From the NCBI RefSeq assembly GCF_031846515.1, contig NZ_JAVRHO010000036.1, positions 1-23,970 of the forward strand: 23,970 bases of DNA, in the 5' to 3' direction. Position 1 is the first letter of the stretch; each line of letters opens with the position of its first letter. The translations under genes were made by a program, and so were the position numbers. This stretch comes from Autumnicola lenta (GTDB taxonomy: Bacteria; Bacteroidota; Bacteroidia; Flavobacteriales; Flavobacteriaceae). Shown one piece after another: positions 1 through 7,409 of the stretch. Under the pieces are notes generated by a model. The model searched no databases. It was not told the DNA's origin and saw only the letters and a list, made by a program, of their open reading frames with translations.

Positions 1-31
1 AAATGGAATTCTTAGAAACATTTTTGGAAAA

Positions 32-64
32 TAAAAAAATCCCACAAACTGGAATTTGTGGGAT
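32..64 (-). terminator. Rho-independent terminator of the valine tRNA operon
   Basis: Read on the minus strand, a 10-bp inverted repeat (39-48 against 55-64) with a 6-nt loop is followed directly by a run of T at 39 down to 32. It lies 16 bp beyond the 3' end of the distal tRNA gene and has the form of an intrinsic terminator. Confidence 0.8.
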
Positions 65-79
65 TAAGTAGTTCTCTTG

Positions 80-154
80 TGGGTGATACTGGGTTCGAAC
101 CAGTGACCCCTACCTTGTCGAGGTAGTGCTCTGAACCAACTGAGCTAATCACCC
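80..154 (-). tRNA. tRNA-Val (anticodon GAC)
   Basis: The minus strand folds as a 75-nt cloverleaf including discriminator A. The acceptor stem is GGGTGAT/ATCACCC, the D-arm GCTC/GAGC, the anticodon stem CTACC/GGTAG, and the T-arm ACTGG/CCAGT around TTCGAAC. The anticodon loop is TCGACAA, which places GAC at positions 34-36 and reads valine GUC/GUU codons. The GTC visible on the plus strand is the complement, so this is not an Asp tRNA. Position 33, almost always U, is C here. CCA is not encoded. It is the second gene of a two-tRNA valine unit. Confidence 0.93.
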
Positions 155-165
155 TTACTTTAACT

Positions 166-194
166 AAAAAAGGCTCCCGAAATCGGAAACCTTT
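166..194 (-). terminator. Hairpin plus T-run between the two valine tRNA genes
   Basis: On the minus strand, 194-183 can pair with 180-169 over about 11-12 positions, counting G-T pairs, around a very short loop. A run of six T follows at 171-166. This resembles an intrinsic terminator, yet it sits between two tRNA genes that otherwise look co-transcribed. It may be a processing signal or a leaky attenuator that sets the ratio of the two tRNAs. Confidence 0.5.
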
Positions 195-202
195 ACTTGT
201 TG

Positions 203-277
203 TGGGCGCGAAGGGATTCGAACCCCTGACCCCTTGGGTGTAAACCAAGTGCTCTGAACCAACTGAGCTACGCGCCC
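203..277 (-). tRNA. tRNA-Val (anticodon TAC)
   Basis: The minus strand forms a complete 75-nt cloverleaf including discriminator A. The acceptor stem is GGGCGCG/CGCGCCC, the D-arm GCTC/GAGC, the anticodon stem CTTGG/CCAAG, and the T-arm AGGGG/CCCTT. The anticodon loop is TTTACAC, giving anticodon TAC for valine GUA/GUG codons. No CCA is encoded. It is the promoter-proximal gene of the pair; the tRNA-Val(GAC) gene begins 48 bp downstream. Confidence 0.96.
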
Positions 278-296
278 TTATTCTTGATTGCGGATG

Positions 297-326
297 CAAA
301 TATAGGCTACTTTTTTAATTCACCAA
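297..326 (-). promoter_or_regulatory. Bacteroidota-type promoter of the valine tRNA pair
   Basis: On the minus strand there is TTG (326-324), exactly 19 bp of spacer, then TATATTTG (304-297), matching the Bacteroidota consensus TTG-N19-TAnnTTTG. It ends 19 bp before the 5' end of tRNA-Val(TAC), as expected for a stable-RNA promoter with a very short leader. This is the best promoter in the window and supports the phylum assignment. Confidence 0.8.
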
Positions 327-344
327 AACAATTTCTCAAAAAAA

Positions 345-1565
345 TTAAATTATTTCTGCGACAGTAAAATTACTACCTCCCACAAATATTAAATCCTCGT
401 CTAAAGCCAGCTCCAGAGCGGATTCGTAAGCATCTGTAACCGAATTATATACTCGCCCGTCAAGAGAAAAATCCTTTGCTTTTTCTTGTAAAATTTTAGC
501 CTCAAGACCTCTTGGAACATTTGGCTTACAAAAGTAAAAAACTGCACTTTCCGGAAACAATGGCAGCACTTTATCTAAGTCTTTATCATTAACAACTCCC
601 AGGACTATATGTAACTGGTTGTACTTTTCCTTCTTCAGTTGATTAAAAACAACCTTAAGTCCGTCTTCATTATGTGCAGTGTCCAGAATCACCTTCGGCT
701 TTTGCTGTAAGATATCCCATCTTCCACGAAGACCTGTATTTAATTTTACATGCGACAGCCCTCTTAAAACAGCCGCTTCAGGAATCTTCCACCCCTTCTC
801 CTTAAGAACCTTATTTACCGCGAGGACAGATCTTAAATTCTTTTTCTGATAATTACCTTTTAAATCTATTTCATACTTCGAAAATTTAAAATCTTCAGCA
901 AAAAACAGCTGTGACTGCTTTTCTTCTGCTACAGAAAGGAAAACCTGCTGAGTCTCTTTATCCTTTTCTCCAATTACCACCGGAATGTTTTTCTTAATAA
1001 TTCCAGCCTTCTCACCAGCGATCTCTGCCCTGGTCGTTCCAAGAAAAGCAGTATGATCTAAGCCGATATTAGTGATAAGGGAAATCTCGGGAGTTATGAT
1101 ATTTGTAGAATCGAGCCTTCCTCCCATACCGACCTCAATAATAGCAATATCTACCTGCTCACTCGCGAAATATTGAAAAGCCATTCCTACAGTCATTTCA
1201 AAAAATGAAAGCTGGTTCTCTTCTAAAAAGTTCTGATTTTCTTCAATAAAACGAACTACTTCTTCCTGGGTTATAAGTTTTCCATTAACCTTAATACGTT
1301 CACGGAAATCCTTTAAATGTGGTGAAGTGTAGAGACCTACTTTATAGCCTGCTTCCTGAAAAACTGATGCAAGCATATGGCTGCTGGAACCTTTTCCATT
1401 GGTCCCGGCAACATGAATAGATTTAATTTTTTTTTCAGGGTTGTCTAAGTGATCCGCAAGTTTAAGCGTATTGGTAAGATCCTTTTTAAAAGCAGCTTTC
1501 CCTATGCGTTGATACATGGGCAACTGCCGAAACATCCATTCCACAGTTTCGCTATAAGCTTTCAT
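345..1565 (-). CDS. folC: Bifunctional folylpolyglutamate synthase/dihydrofolate synthase
   Basis: This 406-aa cytoplasmic Mur-ligase-family enzyme adds glutamate to dihydropteroate and to folates, using ATP. The N-terminal part is typical of FolC (QLPMYQRIGKAAFKKDL, residues 14-30). The P-loop AGTNGKGS is at 53-60, TSPHL at 80-84, GMGGRLDSTN near 146-155 and TNIGLDH after it. The C-terminal ligase domain contains DTAHNEDG near 295. Length is normal for the family. The ATG directly follows the stop codon of the upstream tonB-like gene with no base between, so it is the last gene of the exbB-exbD-tonB operon. The pairing is probably transcriptional convenience rather than shared function. Only one folC-type gene is visible, so both activities are assumed from the family. 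Confidence 0.95.
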   Translation of the reverse strand: MKAYSETVEWMFRQLPMYQRIGKAAFKKDLTNTLKLADHLDNPEKKIKSIHVAGTNGKGSSSHMLASVFQEAGYKVGLYTSPHLKDFRERIKVNGKLITQEEVVRFIEENQNFLEENQLSFFEMTVGMAFQYFASEQVDIAIIEVGMGGRLDSTNIITPEISLITNIGLDHTAFLGTTRAEIAGEKAGIIKKNIPVVIGEKDKETQQVFLSVAEEKQSQLFFAEDFKFSKYEIDLKGNYQKKNLRSVLAVNKVLKEKGWKIPEAAVLRGLSHVKLNTGLRGRWDILQQKPKVILDTAHNEDGLKVVFNQLKKEKYNQLHIVLGVVNDKDLDKVLPLFPESAVFYFCKPNVPRGLEAKILQEKAKDFSLDGRVYNSVTDAYESALELALDEDLIFVGGSNFTVAEII

Positions 1566-2390
1566 TTATTCAGATAATTGGAAATCGTATACAATAGTAC
1601 CCACCTGTCTAGAAGGTGCGTCCTGATCACTGTTAAACCGGGTTGCCAAAGCAGCTTCCCTGGCCGGGTTCATTAAACACGGATGGCTGTTGGTGGTTCC
1701 CTGCTTCCCGGGGTCTGCACTAATAACTCTGCCTGACCGATCTACTTCTATTCTCACCACAACCTTTCCTGCCTCATTACAATCTGGGGTGATTTTTGCT
1801 TTATTCTCGGCCCTTCTACCTCCCAGACGATAATTTCCGTCGCCATCCAGTCCTGCACTGCTTCCATAGTACTTGCTCGCATTTGGATCTCCGTTAGGAT
1901 CTCCTTTATCTCCGGCAGCATTATCATTACCTTCACCTCCGGTTTGAGTTCCATTTCTTTCCGGGCCGTTGAAGATACTGTTCATCGCATTGGTAGTAGA
2001 CTGGTCCGGCTTAGGTTCCGGCTGTTTTACCGGCTCCTTTTCCTTTGGTTTTTCCACCGGCTTTGTTTCCACCGGAGTAGTGATCTTTTTCTTCTTCTCC
2101 TCTATTACCGGTGCTTCCTCAATATCCTGAGTTACCACTTCTTCCTTAATTTCAGGTTCCGGAGGAGTTACCTGCGGACTTGAAGTTTGAGGAGCGGATT
2201 TCACCGGCTCTGTTGGCTGCTCGGTTCCCGAACCAACTTCGGAAGTACCAAAATTAATAGCAATGCCGTTTTCCGGTGGAGGATCCAGGTAAGTGAATCC
2301 GAAGAAAAGTAACAATAATATCAACAAAACGTGCAGGATCACCGTGATAGTCAGGGATTTCTTTTCGTGTTTTGTGTTTAACATTGCCAT
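1566..2390 (-). CDS. TonB-like energy transducer protein
   Basis: This 274-aa protein has one N-terminal membrane anchor (about residues 12-34, very Leu-rich). A long Pro/Glu/Lys-rich periplasmic stretch follows (about 60-130), then a Gly/Asn-rich linker (about 145-190) and a small C-terminal domain (about 195-274) containing VVVRIEVDRSGRVISADPG. This is the layout of TonB/TolA proteins, which carry proton-motive energy from an ExbB-ExbD motor to outer-membrane receptors. The C-terminal domain has two cysteines (in PDCNEAG and SHPCLMNP) and lacks an obvious YP motif of classical TonB, so it may be a diverged subfamily. The ATG lies one base after the exbD stop; a second in-frame ATG follows two codons later. 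The position after exbB-exbD makes the role likely, but TonB and TolA cannot be separated from sequence alone. Confidence 0.85.
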   Translation of the reverse strand: MAMLNTKHEKKSLTITVILHVLLILLLLFFGFTYLDPPPENGIAINFGTSEVGSGTEQPTEPVKSAPQTSSPQVTPPEPEIKEEVVTQDIEEAPVIEEKKKKITTPVETKPVEKPKEKEPVKQPEPKPDQSTTNAMNSIFNGPERNGTQTGGEGNDNAAGDKGDPNGDPNASKYYGSSAGLDGDGNYRLGGRRAENKAKITPDCNEAGKVVVRIEVDRSGRVISADPGKQGTTNSHPCLMNPAREAALATRFNSDQDAPSRQVGTIVYDFQLSE

Positions 2391-2391
2391 T

Positions 2392-2784
2392 TTATTCAGG
2401 TTTTACCGCCAGTACTATTTTGTAACTATTTCTATTCGCAATATCCATTACGTTTACCGCTTTTTCTATTGGAACACCTTCTTCTGCCCTCAATATAATA
2501 GTCGGATTTTCTTCTCCCGAAAGCCTTGCTTTTAATGTACTTTCTAAAGTGCTTTGGCTTATCCTTTCTTCATTTATATAAAACTGAAGGTCTTTCGTAA
2601 TACTTACCGCCACCGTTTGCTTACTGGTTGTCTTCCCTTTTGCTTTTGGAAGGATAAGGTCCAGTGCCTCGGGCGTAATTGTCGGAGAGGTTAACATGAA
2701 AAATATCAACAACAAAAAAACAATATCTGTCATTGAACTCATGCTAAACTCGGGACTAACTTTATTTCTTCCTCTTAAATTCAT
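2392..2784 (-). CDS. exbD: Biopolymer transport protein ExbD/TolR family
   Basis: This 130-aa protein has a short cytoplasmic start, one transmembrane helix (about residues 16-34, MSSMTDIVFLLLIFFMLTS) and a periplasmic domain. Asp20 within the helix (MTDIVFL) matches the proton-carrying aspartate conserved in ExbD/TolR. The periplasmic part has the family's parallel features, such as ISQSTLESTLKARL and PTIILRAEEGVPIEKAVNVMD. The protein works with ExbB in a proton-driven inner-membrane complex that energises the TonB-like partner encoded next. There is a one-base gap on either side (exbB stop to exbD start, exbD stop to tonB start), which suggests translational coupling. Confidence 0.93.
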   Translation of the reverse strand: MNLRGRNKVSPEFSMSSMTDIVFLLLIFFMLTSPTITPEALDLILPKAKGKTTSKQTVAVSITKDLQFYINEERISQSTLESTLKARLSGEENPTIILRAEEGVPIEKAVNVMDIANRNSYKIVLAVKPE

Positions 2785-2785
2785 A

Positions 2786-3487
2786 TTAAGCAGGTTCGTT
2801 TAAAAGATCCAGGAAGTCTACCGCTGTAGCTTCCATCTGGTGCACAACTTTATCTGTTTTAACCACCAGGTGGTTATAACCTATATAAGCAATAATACCT
2901 ACTATAAGACCAGCAACAGTGGTAGTCATCGCGGTATAAATACCCTCTGCCAAAGCTCCCATTTGTGCCTGTCCGCTACTTGTAGCCAGTTCATGAAAAG
3001 CAATTACCATACCTATTACAGTTCCAAGAAACCCGATCATAGGAGCTGCTCCTGCAATTGTTGCGAGGATACTTACGTTCTTTTCCAGCTTATAAACTTC
3101 CAGCCTTCCAGCATTTTCAATTGCAGTGTTAATATCCTCCAAAGGACTACCAATTCTGGAGATACCTTTTTCAGTTAGTCGTGCAACAGGAGAGTCTGTC
3201 TGGGAACAGCGCATTTTGGCGGCCTTTATGTTCCCGTTAAGCACATTATCTTTTATTTGCAACATGAAATTTTTATCTACTTCACTGGCTGATTTTATTG
3301 CAAAAAGTCTTTCGAAGTAAATATATACTGCAACAAAAAGAAGAACAAAGAGGATTACAATAATTACTGTACCTGCAAGACCTCCGCTAAACATTAAATC
3401 AAATAACGAAAGGGTTTTTTCTTCTACTACCGGTTCTGCTTCCTGCATTGCATCTGCAACACCGTCCTGCTGAAAAAAGTTTAACAT
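2786..3487 (-). CDS. exbB: MotA/TolQ/ExbB proton channel family protein
   Basis: This 233-aa inner-membrane protein forms the proton channel with ExbD. There is an N-terminal segment of about 35 residues, then TM1 (about 38-57), a long cytoplasmic loop containing AIENAGRLEVYKLEKNVS (about 122-139), TM2 (about 140-164, with APMIGFLGTVIGMV) and TM3 (about 184-206, with TAMTTTVAGLIVGI). The TM2/TM3 motifs are diagnostic of the ExbB/TolQ/MotA family. It is the first gene of the exbB-exbD-tonB-folC operon; a promoter-like element lies about 54 bp upstream of the ATG. ExbB is favoured over TolQ because the linked third gene is TonB-like and no tol/pal genes are present. Confidence 0.92.
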   Translation of the reverse strand: MLNFFQQDGVADAMQEAEPVVEEKTLSLFDLMFSGGLAGTVIIVILFVLLFVAVYIYFERLFAIKSASEVDKNFMLQIKDNVLNGNIKAAKMRCSQTDSPVARLTEKGISRIGSPLEDINTAIENAGRLEVYKLEKNVSILATIAGAAPMIGFLGTVIGMVIAFHELATSSGQAQMGALAEGIYTAMTTTVAGLIVGIIAYIGYNHLVVKTDKVVHQMEATAVDFLDLLNEPA

Positions 3488-3540
3488 ACTATTTAATTAG
3501 GTTTTTTTAATTAACGTGATAAAAGAGATTTAATTGCCGC

Positions 3541-3571
3541 CAAATTTAGCAAAATTAAAGGCAGCTTCTAA
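3541..3571 (-). promoter_or_regulatory. Probable promoter of the exbB-exbD-tonB-folC operon
   Basis: The minus strand carries TAAATTTG (3548-3541), a match to the Bacteroidota -7 element TAnnTTTG. About 19 bp upstream there is only TTAG (3571-3568), a partial match to the -33 TTG. The -7 element ends 53 bp before the exbB ATG. No Shine-Dalgarno sequence is seen in the A/T-rich leader. Confidence 0.5.
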
Positions 3572-3621
3572 TCTTTTAAAAGAGAGTACTAAAAATTCTT
3601 GTCAACAGTTCGCTTTTTCTT

Positions 3622-4848
3622 CTAAACTAATTGTTTTAGAGCAACTTCAAAAGCGGTTTTACTGATGTTTTTCCTGCTGCTATTGTTGTCAAATGTATTC
3701 TGAATAGCATTTTTTATGGTCATAGAGGTATCATTAAAAATCGCCTCATCTGTCATTTGCACACGCCGTTCCATAAAATAGGCAAAAACCCTCGCCATTC
3801 CGCAATTGGAAATAAAATCAGGAATCACGCTTACGCGCTCGTCTGCATATTCCATAATGGGACCAAAGAAAATTTCTTTATCGGCAAAAGGAACATTCGC
3901 TCCACAGGAAATTACTTCCAGCCGGGAATTGATCATATTACTAATCTGGTCTTTAGTAATGAGCCTCGAAGCGGCACAAGGCGCAAAAATTTCAGCTTGC
4001 AGATTCCAAATTCTTTCATTCATTTCTTCAAAAGGAATAAGTTCAGGATGGCTCAGCACATTTCCTTCTTTAGTAAGAAACAATTCTTTAATTTCTTCAA
4101 AATTAAACCCCTCTTCTTTTATAAGACCTCCTTCCCGGTCTATAATACCCACGATCTTCACTCCCATTTGTGAGAGGTAATAAGCCGCCGCAGAACCTAC
4201 ATTTCCAAATCCCTGAACGACTGCCTTTTTTTGGCAAATATCGCCCCCGTATATTTTATAGTAATGATTCACAGCTTCCGCAACCCCAAAACCTGTAATC
4301 ATATCTGCAACCGTATATTTCCTGCTAACATCTGGTGAGAACTGAGCGTTTTCAAGAACTTTGATCACTCCCTGTCGCAATTGACCTATCCTGTTGATCT
4401 TATCTGCTTCCGAAGGTCGAAAATGGCCATTAAAAACACCCTCCTGTGGATGCCAAACCCCGCAATCTTCAGTAATTGGAATAACTTCATGGATTTCATC
4501 TACATTTAAATCGCCTCCGGTACCATAGTAGCTTTTTAAAAGCGGCGAAACCACTTTATACCAACGTTCGAGTACTCCTTTTTTACGTGGATCTTTAGGG
4601 TCAAAGTTTATACCCGACTTTGCACCACCAATAGCAGGTCCCGAAACGGTGAATTTCACCTCCATCGTTTTGGCTAGGGATAAAACCTCATTAAGATCCA
4701 GCCCAAGGCGCATTCTGGTTCCACCTCCCGCAGCACCACCCCGTAACGAATTAATCACCACCCATCCTTCAGCATCTGTTTCAGAATCCTTCCAGTTAAA
4801 AACGATTTCCGGATCCTTACTCTCATAAACCTTTAATAATTCTTTCAT
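3622..4848 (-). CDS. Glu/Leu/Phe/Val dehydrogenase family protein
   Basis: This protein of about 408 aa is an NAD(P)-dependent amino-acid dehydrogenase interconverting an L-amino acid with its 2-oxo acid and ammonium. Counted from an upstream TTG two codons earlier, the substrate domain has MEVKFTV (Lys67) and GGAKSGI (Lys79, the expected catalytic lysine), then GGDLNVDE (113-120). The Rossmann domain starts at about 180, with VVQGFGNVGSAAA (about 212-224). The ATG at 4848 is preferred over the TTG at 4854. The preferred amino acid (Glu, Leu or another) cannot be fixed from these motifs. The gene lies 58 bp downstream of anmK on the same strand with no clear promoter between, so they may share a transcript. 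Confidence 0.88.
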   Translation of the reverse strand: MKELLKVYESKDPEIVFNWKDSETDAEGWVVINSLRGGAAGGGTRMRLGLDLNEVLSLAKTMEVKFTVSGPAIGGAKSGINFDPKDPRKKGVLERWYKVVSPLLKSYYGTGGDLNVDEIHEVIPITEDCGVWHPQEGVFNGHFRPSEADKINRIGQLRQGVIKVLENAQFSPDVSRKYTVADMITGFGVAEAVNHYYKIYGGDICQKKAVVQGFGNVGSAAAYYLSQMGVKIVGIIDREGGLIKEEGFNFEEIKELFLTKEGNVLSHPELIPFEEMNERIWNLQAEIFAPCAASRLITKDQISNMINSRLEVISCGANVPFADKEIFFGPIMEYADERVSVIPDFISNCGMARVFAYFMERRVQMTDEAIFNDTSMTIKNAIQNTFDNNSSRKNISKTAFEVALKQLV

Positions 4849-4906
4849 TGACAAAATTTTTATTCACTCCGAATTTACTTTTTTTAAATAAATTCCGAAT
4901 CTTACT

Positions 4907-5971
4907 CTATGGATTATATATTCTTCCAGAGGAATGATCTTTTTTTGCTCCGGTGACGGATTTTAGCACGTTATTTTCTCCTCTCAAACGCAAGGCTCCT
5001 AAAAAGGCAAATATTAATGCTTCTTTATAGTTAATAAGCTCTTCGGAAGGAATAACAAATTCGGCACTGGAAATCCTCTTAAGTTCGTTGATCAGAAAAT
5101 CATTAAACGCTCCTCCTCCTGTAACCAAAACCTTAACTCCTTCGGAATTTTTCACAACTTCAGAAATTTGAAAACCCACATGTTTGCTATACGTGTGAAG
5201 CAACGACGGAATATCTTCTTCATATTTCTTTAAAAGCGGAAGTACTTCTGAATTTACCCATTCTACCCCGAGCGATTTCGGTGGTTTTTCAGAATAGAAA
5301 TGCAGGCGGTTCAACTCATTAAAAAGTTTCTCTTTAAACTCCCCTGAAGCCGCTATTTTACCACCTTCATCATATTCCTTATCTAGTTTTTGAGCGTAAA
5401 AATTCAAAACAGTATTTACCGCACAAATATCATAAGCAATTCTTTGATTTTTTATTTCCGCAGAAATATTCGCAAAACCACCAAGATTCAGACAAAAATT
5501 AAATTCCGGAAAAAGCAATCGGTCACCAATCGGTACGAGAGGCGCACCCTGGCCGCCCAATTCCACATCCTGCACTCTAAAATCGCAAACAACGGTATGG
5601 CCCGTGTTCGCTGCTAATTGCCGATAATTGCCAATTTGAAGGGTATACCCGTTTTGAGGTTCATGTTTTATAGTATGCCCGTGACTGCAAATAGCATCGA
5701 GGTCTACTATGTTATTCCTGTATATAAATTGGTTAAGAACGTCTGCAAGATAAGTGGTATATTCAAGGTTTAAACTTTGAAGATCTGCTTCAGAAGAATT
5801 AATGGCTCCACTAAGTTTTATCTTCCAGTGATGTTCATAAGGTATGGTTTCGGCTTTTAAAATTTTATAAGCAATCTTTTCATCAAAATGGAATTCCGCA
5901 ACGGTGATATCAATTCCATCTAAAGAGGTACCAGACATCACTCCGATTAATTTAAAAGAGGATTTTTTCAT
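4907..5971 (-). CDS. anmK: Anhydro-N-acetylmuramic acid kinase
   Basis: AnmK cleaves the 1,6-anhydro ring of anhydro-MurNAc and phosphorylates it to MurNAc-6-phosphate, a step in recycling of peptidoglycan fragments in the cytoplasm. The protein of about 354 aa shows the family's MSGTSLDG phosphate loop at residues 12-19. It also has GGQGAPLVPIGDRLLF, NLGGFANIS and the C-terminal nucleotide-binding VLVTGGGAFNDFL. Length is normal for the family. I chose the ATG at 5971 (MKKSSFKLIG) rather than the upstream in-frame TTG at 5989, because the conserved region begins just after it. It is divergent from the acyl-CoA dehydrogenase gene, with about 90 bp between the start codons. Confidence 0.93.
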   Translation of the reverse strand: MKKSSFKLIGVMSGTSLDGIDITVAEFHFDEKIAYKILKAETIPYEHHWKIKLSGAINSSEADLQSLNLEYTTYLADVLNQFIYRNNIVDLDAICSHGHTIKHEPQNGYTLQIGNYRQLAANTGHTVVCDFRVQDVELGGQGAPLVPIGDRLLFPEFNFCLNLGGFANISAEIKNQRIAYDICAVNTVLNFYAQKLDKEYDEGGKIAASGEFKEKLFNELNRLHFYSEKPPKSLGVEWVNSEVLPLLKKYEEDIPSLLHTYSKHVGFQISEVVKNSEGVKVLVTGGGAFNDFLINELKRISSAEFVIPSEELINYKEALIFAFLGALRLRGENNVLKSVTGAKKDHSSGRIYNP

Positions 5972-5991
5972 ATTCGTAAAAATAACCAATG

Positions 5992-6025
5992 TTAATAGAA
6001 AAATAGTATCAAAAAGTTATCTTTG
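5992..6025 (+). promoter_or_regulatory. Probable promoter of the acyl-CoA dehydrogenase gene
   Basis: TATCTTTG at 6018-6025 fits the -7 consensus TAnnTTTG. The -33 region (5992-5998, TTAATAG) is only a partial match. The distance to the ATG is 37 bp. No exact Bacteroidota -7 element is found on the minus strand for anmK in the same interval. Confidence 0.45.
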
Positions 6026-6062
6026 GGTACTAAAATTGATCTTTTCTTAAAAAAAATTATAT

Positions 6063-7205
6063 ATGGATTTCCAATTAACAGAAGAACATATCATGATTCG
6101 TGACGCAGCGCGCGATTTCGCAAATACCGAATTACTACCCGGGGTGATAGAGAGGGACGAAAAGCAGGAGTTTCCAAAAGAACAGGTAAAAAAGATGGGC
6201 GAACTTGGCTTCCTTGGAATGATGGCTTCCCCTGAGTATGGTGGCGGCGGAATGGACACTGTAGCATATGTGCTGGCCATGGAAGAGATCTCTAAAATAG
6301 ATGCCTCTGCTTCTGTTGTCATGTCTGTTAATAACTCCCTGGTCTGCTGGGGCCTTGACACATTTGGATCTCCGGAACAAAAAGAAAAATATCTTTCAAA
6401 ACTGACTACCGGAGAAGCACTTGGCGCATTTTGCCTTTCAGAACCAGAAGCAGGAAGCGATGCCACGTCTCAGAAAACAACTGCTATTGAGAAAGAGGAT
6501 CACTACATTCTCAACGGAACAAAAAACTGGATCACCAACGGGAATTCTGCTGATTATTATATTGTAATAGCGCAAACTGATCGTGAAAAGAAACACAAAG
6601 GAATCAACGCCTTTATAGTCGAAAAAGGTTCGAAAGGATTTGAAATAGGTCCAAAAGAGAACAAACTCGGGATTAGAGGAAGCGACACGCATTCATTGAA
6701 CTTTAACGACGTGAAAGTACCTAAGGAAAACAGGATTGGAGAAGACGGTTTCGGCTTTAAGTTCGCCATGAAAACACTTTCCGGTGGAAGAATTGGCATT
6801 GCAGCCCAGGCTCTTGGCATTGCTTCGGGAGCATATGAACTGGCAAAAAAATATTCCCAGCAAAGAAAATCTTTTGGAACAGAAATTTGTAATCACCAGG
6901 CCATTGCCTTTAAGATTGCAGACATGCACACCAGCATACAAGCTGCCCGTCACCTGGTGATGAAAGCTGCATGGGACAAAGACAATGGGAATAACTACGA
7001 TCTGTCGGGAGCTATGGCTAAGCTTTTTGCTTCTAAAACAGCAATGGACGTAACTGTAGAAGCTGTCCAGGTTCATGGAGGAAACGGTTATGTAAAAGAA
7101 TACCATGTAGAACGATTAATGCGTGACGCAAAGATCACCCAGATATACGAGGGTACTTCAGAAATTCAAAAAATTGTAATTTCACGGAGTGTCCTTCGGG
7201 ATTAA
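6063..7205 (+). CDS. Acyl-CoA dehydrogenase (short-chain/butyryl-type)
   Basis: This 380-aa FAD enzyme of the acyl-CoA dehydrogenase family oxidises acyl-CoA to trans-2-enoyl-CoA, passing electrons to electron-transfer flavoprotein. The N-terminal helical domain (about 1-120) is followed by LGAFCLSEPEAGSDATS (about 120-136) and NGTKNWITNG, which contact FAD and substrate. The C-terminal helical domain ends with QIYEGTSEIQKIVISR. Glu363 in YEGTSE is the expected catalytic base in the position used by short-chain and butyryl-CoA dehydrogenases. Length is normal. The substrate could be a short straight-chain or a branched acyl-CoA; the sequence alone does not decide. It is a single-gene unit divergent from anmK and separated from gltB by repeats. 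Confidence 0.93.
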   Translation: MDFQLTEEHIMIRDAARDFANTELLPGVIERDEKQEFPKEQVKKMGELGFLGMMASPEYGGGGMDTVAYVLAMEEISKIDASASVVMSVNNSLVCWGLDTFGSPEQKEKYLSKLTTGEALGAFCLSEPEAGSDATSQKTTAIEKEDHYILNGTKNWITNGNSADYYIVIAQTDREKKHKGINAFIVEKGSKGFEIGPKENKLGIRGSDTHSLNFNDVKVPKENRIGEDGFGFKFAMKTLSGGRIGIAAQALGIASGAYELAKKYSQQRKSFGTEICNHQAIAFKIADMHTSIQAARHLVMKAAWDKDNGNNYDLSGAMAKLFASKTAMDVTVEAVQVHGGNGYVKEYHVERLMRDAKITQIYEGTSEIQKIVISRSVLRD

Positions 7206-7255
7206 AACAATCCAGGTAAGAACAAAATTCCCGCTTTGCGTTTTTTCTTCGTGAT

Positions 7256-7323
7256 CTCTGCGGTTATTTTTTCTACAGGCAAGATCAGGTGCTAAATTTG
7301 CCAATTATCGGCCTTCAGAATTT
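7256..7323 (+). repeat. Imperfect direct repeat, copy 1 of 2
   Basis: This 68-bp unit aligns without gaps to 7400-7467. Both begin CTCTGCGGTT and share TTTGCCAATTATCGGC toward the end. It contains TAAATTTG (7293-7300), a match to the Bacteroidota -7 element, but with TTC rather than TTG in the -33 position. The similarity extends weakly upstream of both copies (CTTTGCGTTTTTTCTTCGTG here). Confidence 0.75.
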
Positions 7324-7346
7324 GAATTTCTGAATACGATTTAATT

Positions 7347-7409
7347 AACCGCAAAGAACGCAAAGGTTTCGCAAGGCCCAAAGTTGTTTTCTTTGTGTAC
7401 TCTGCGGTT
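7347..7409. repeat. Imperfect inverted repeat (AACCGCAAAG-type palindrome)
   Basis: The left arm at 7347-7366 (AACCGCAAAGAACGCAAAGG) pairs with the right arm at 7390-7409 at about 15 of 20 positions. They are separated by 23 bp. The right arm overlaps the second direct repeat, and a right-arm-like piece without a partner also precedes copy 1 (about 7234-7265). It resembles a dispersed palindromic intergenic repeat rather than a terminator, since it has no T-run placed for one. Confidence 0.6.

Noticed and set aside
12..299. 95-aa minus-strand ORF
   Set aside because: It runs through both valine tRNA genes and their spacer; the repeated SSVGSEH motif comes from the similar tRNA sequences.
1944..2183. 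Plus-strand ORF of 79 aa
   Set aside because: It is antisense to the Pro/Glu/Lys-rich part of the tonB-like gene; its Leu/Phe/Arg-rich make-up is what that bias gives on the other strand.
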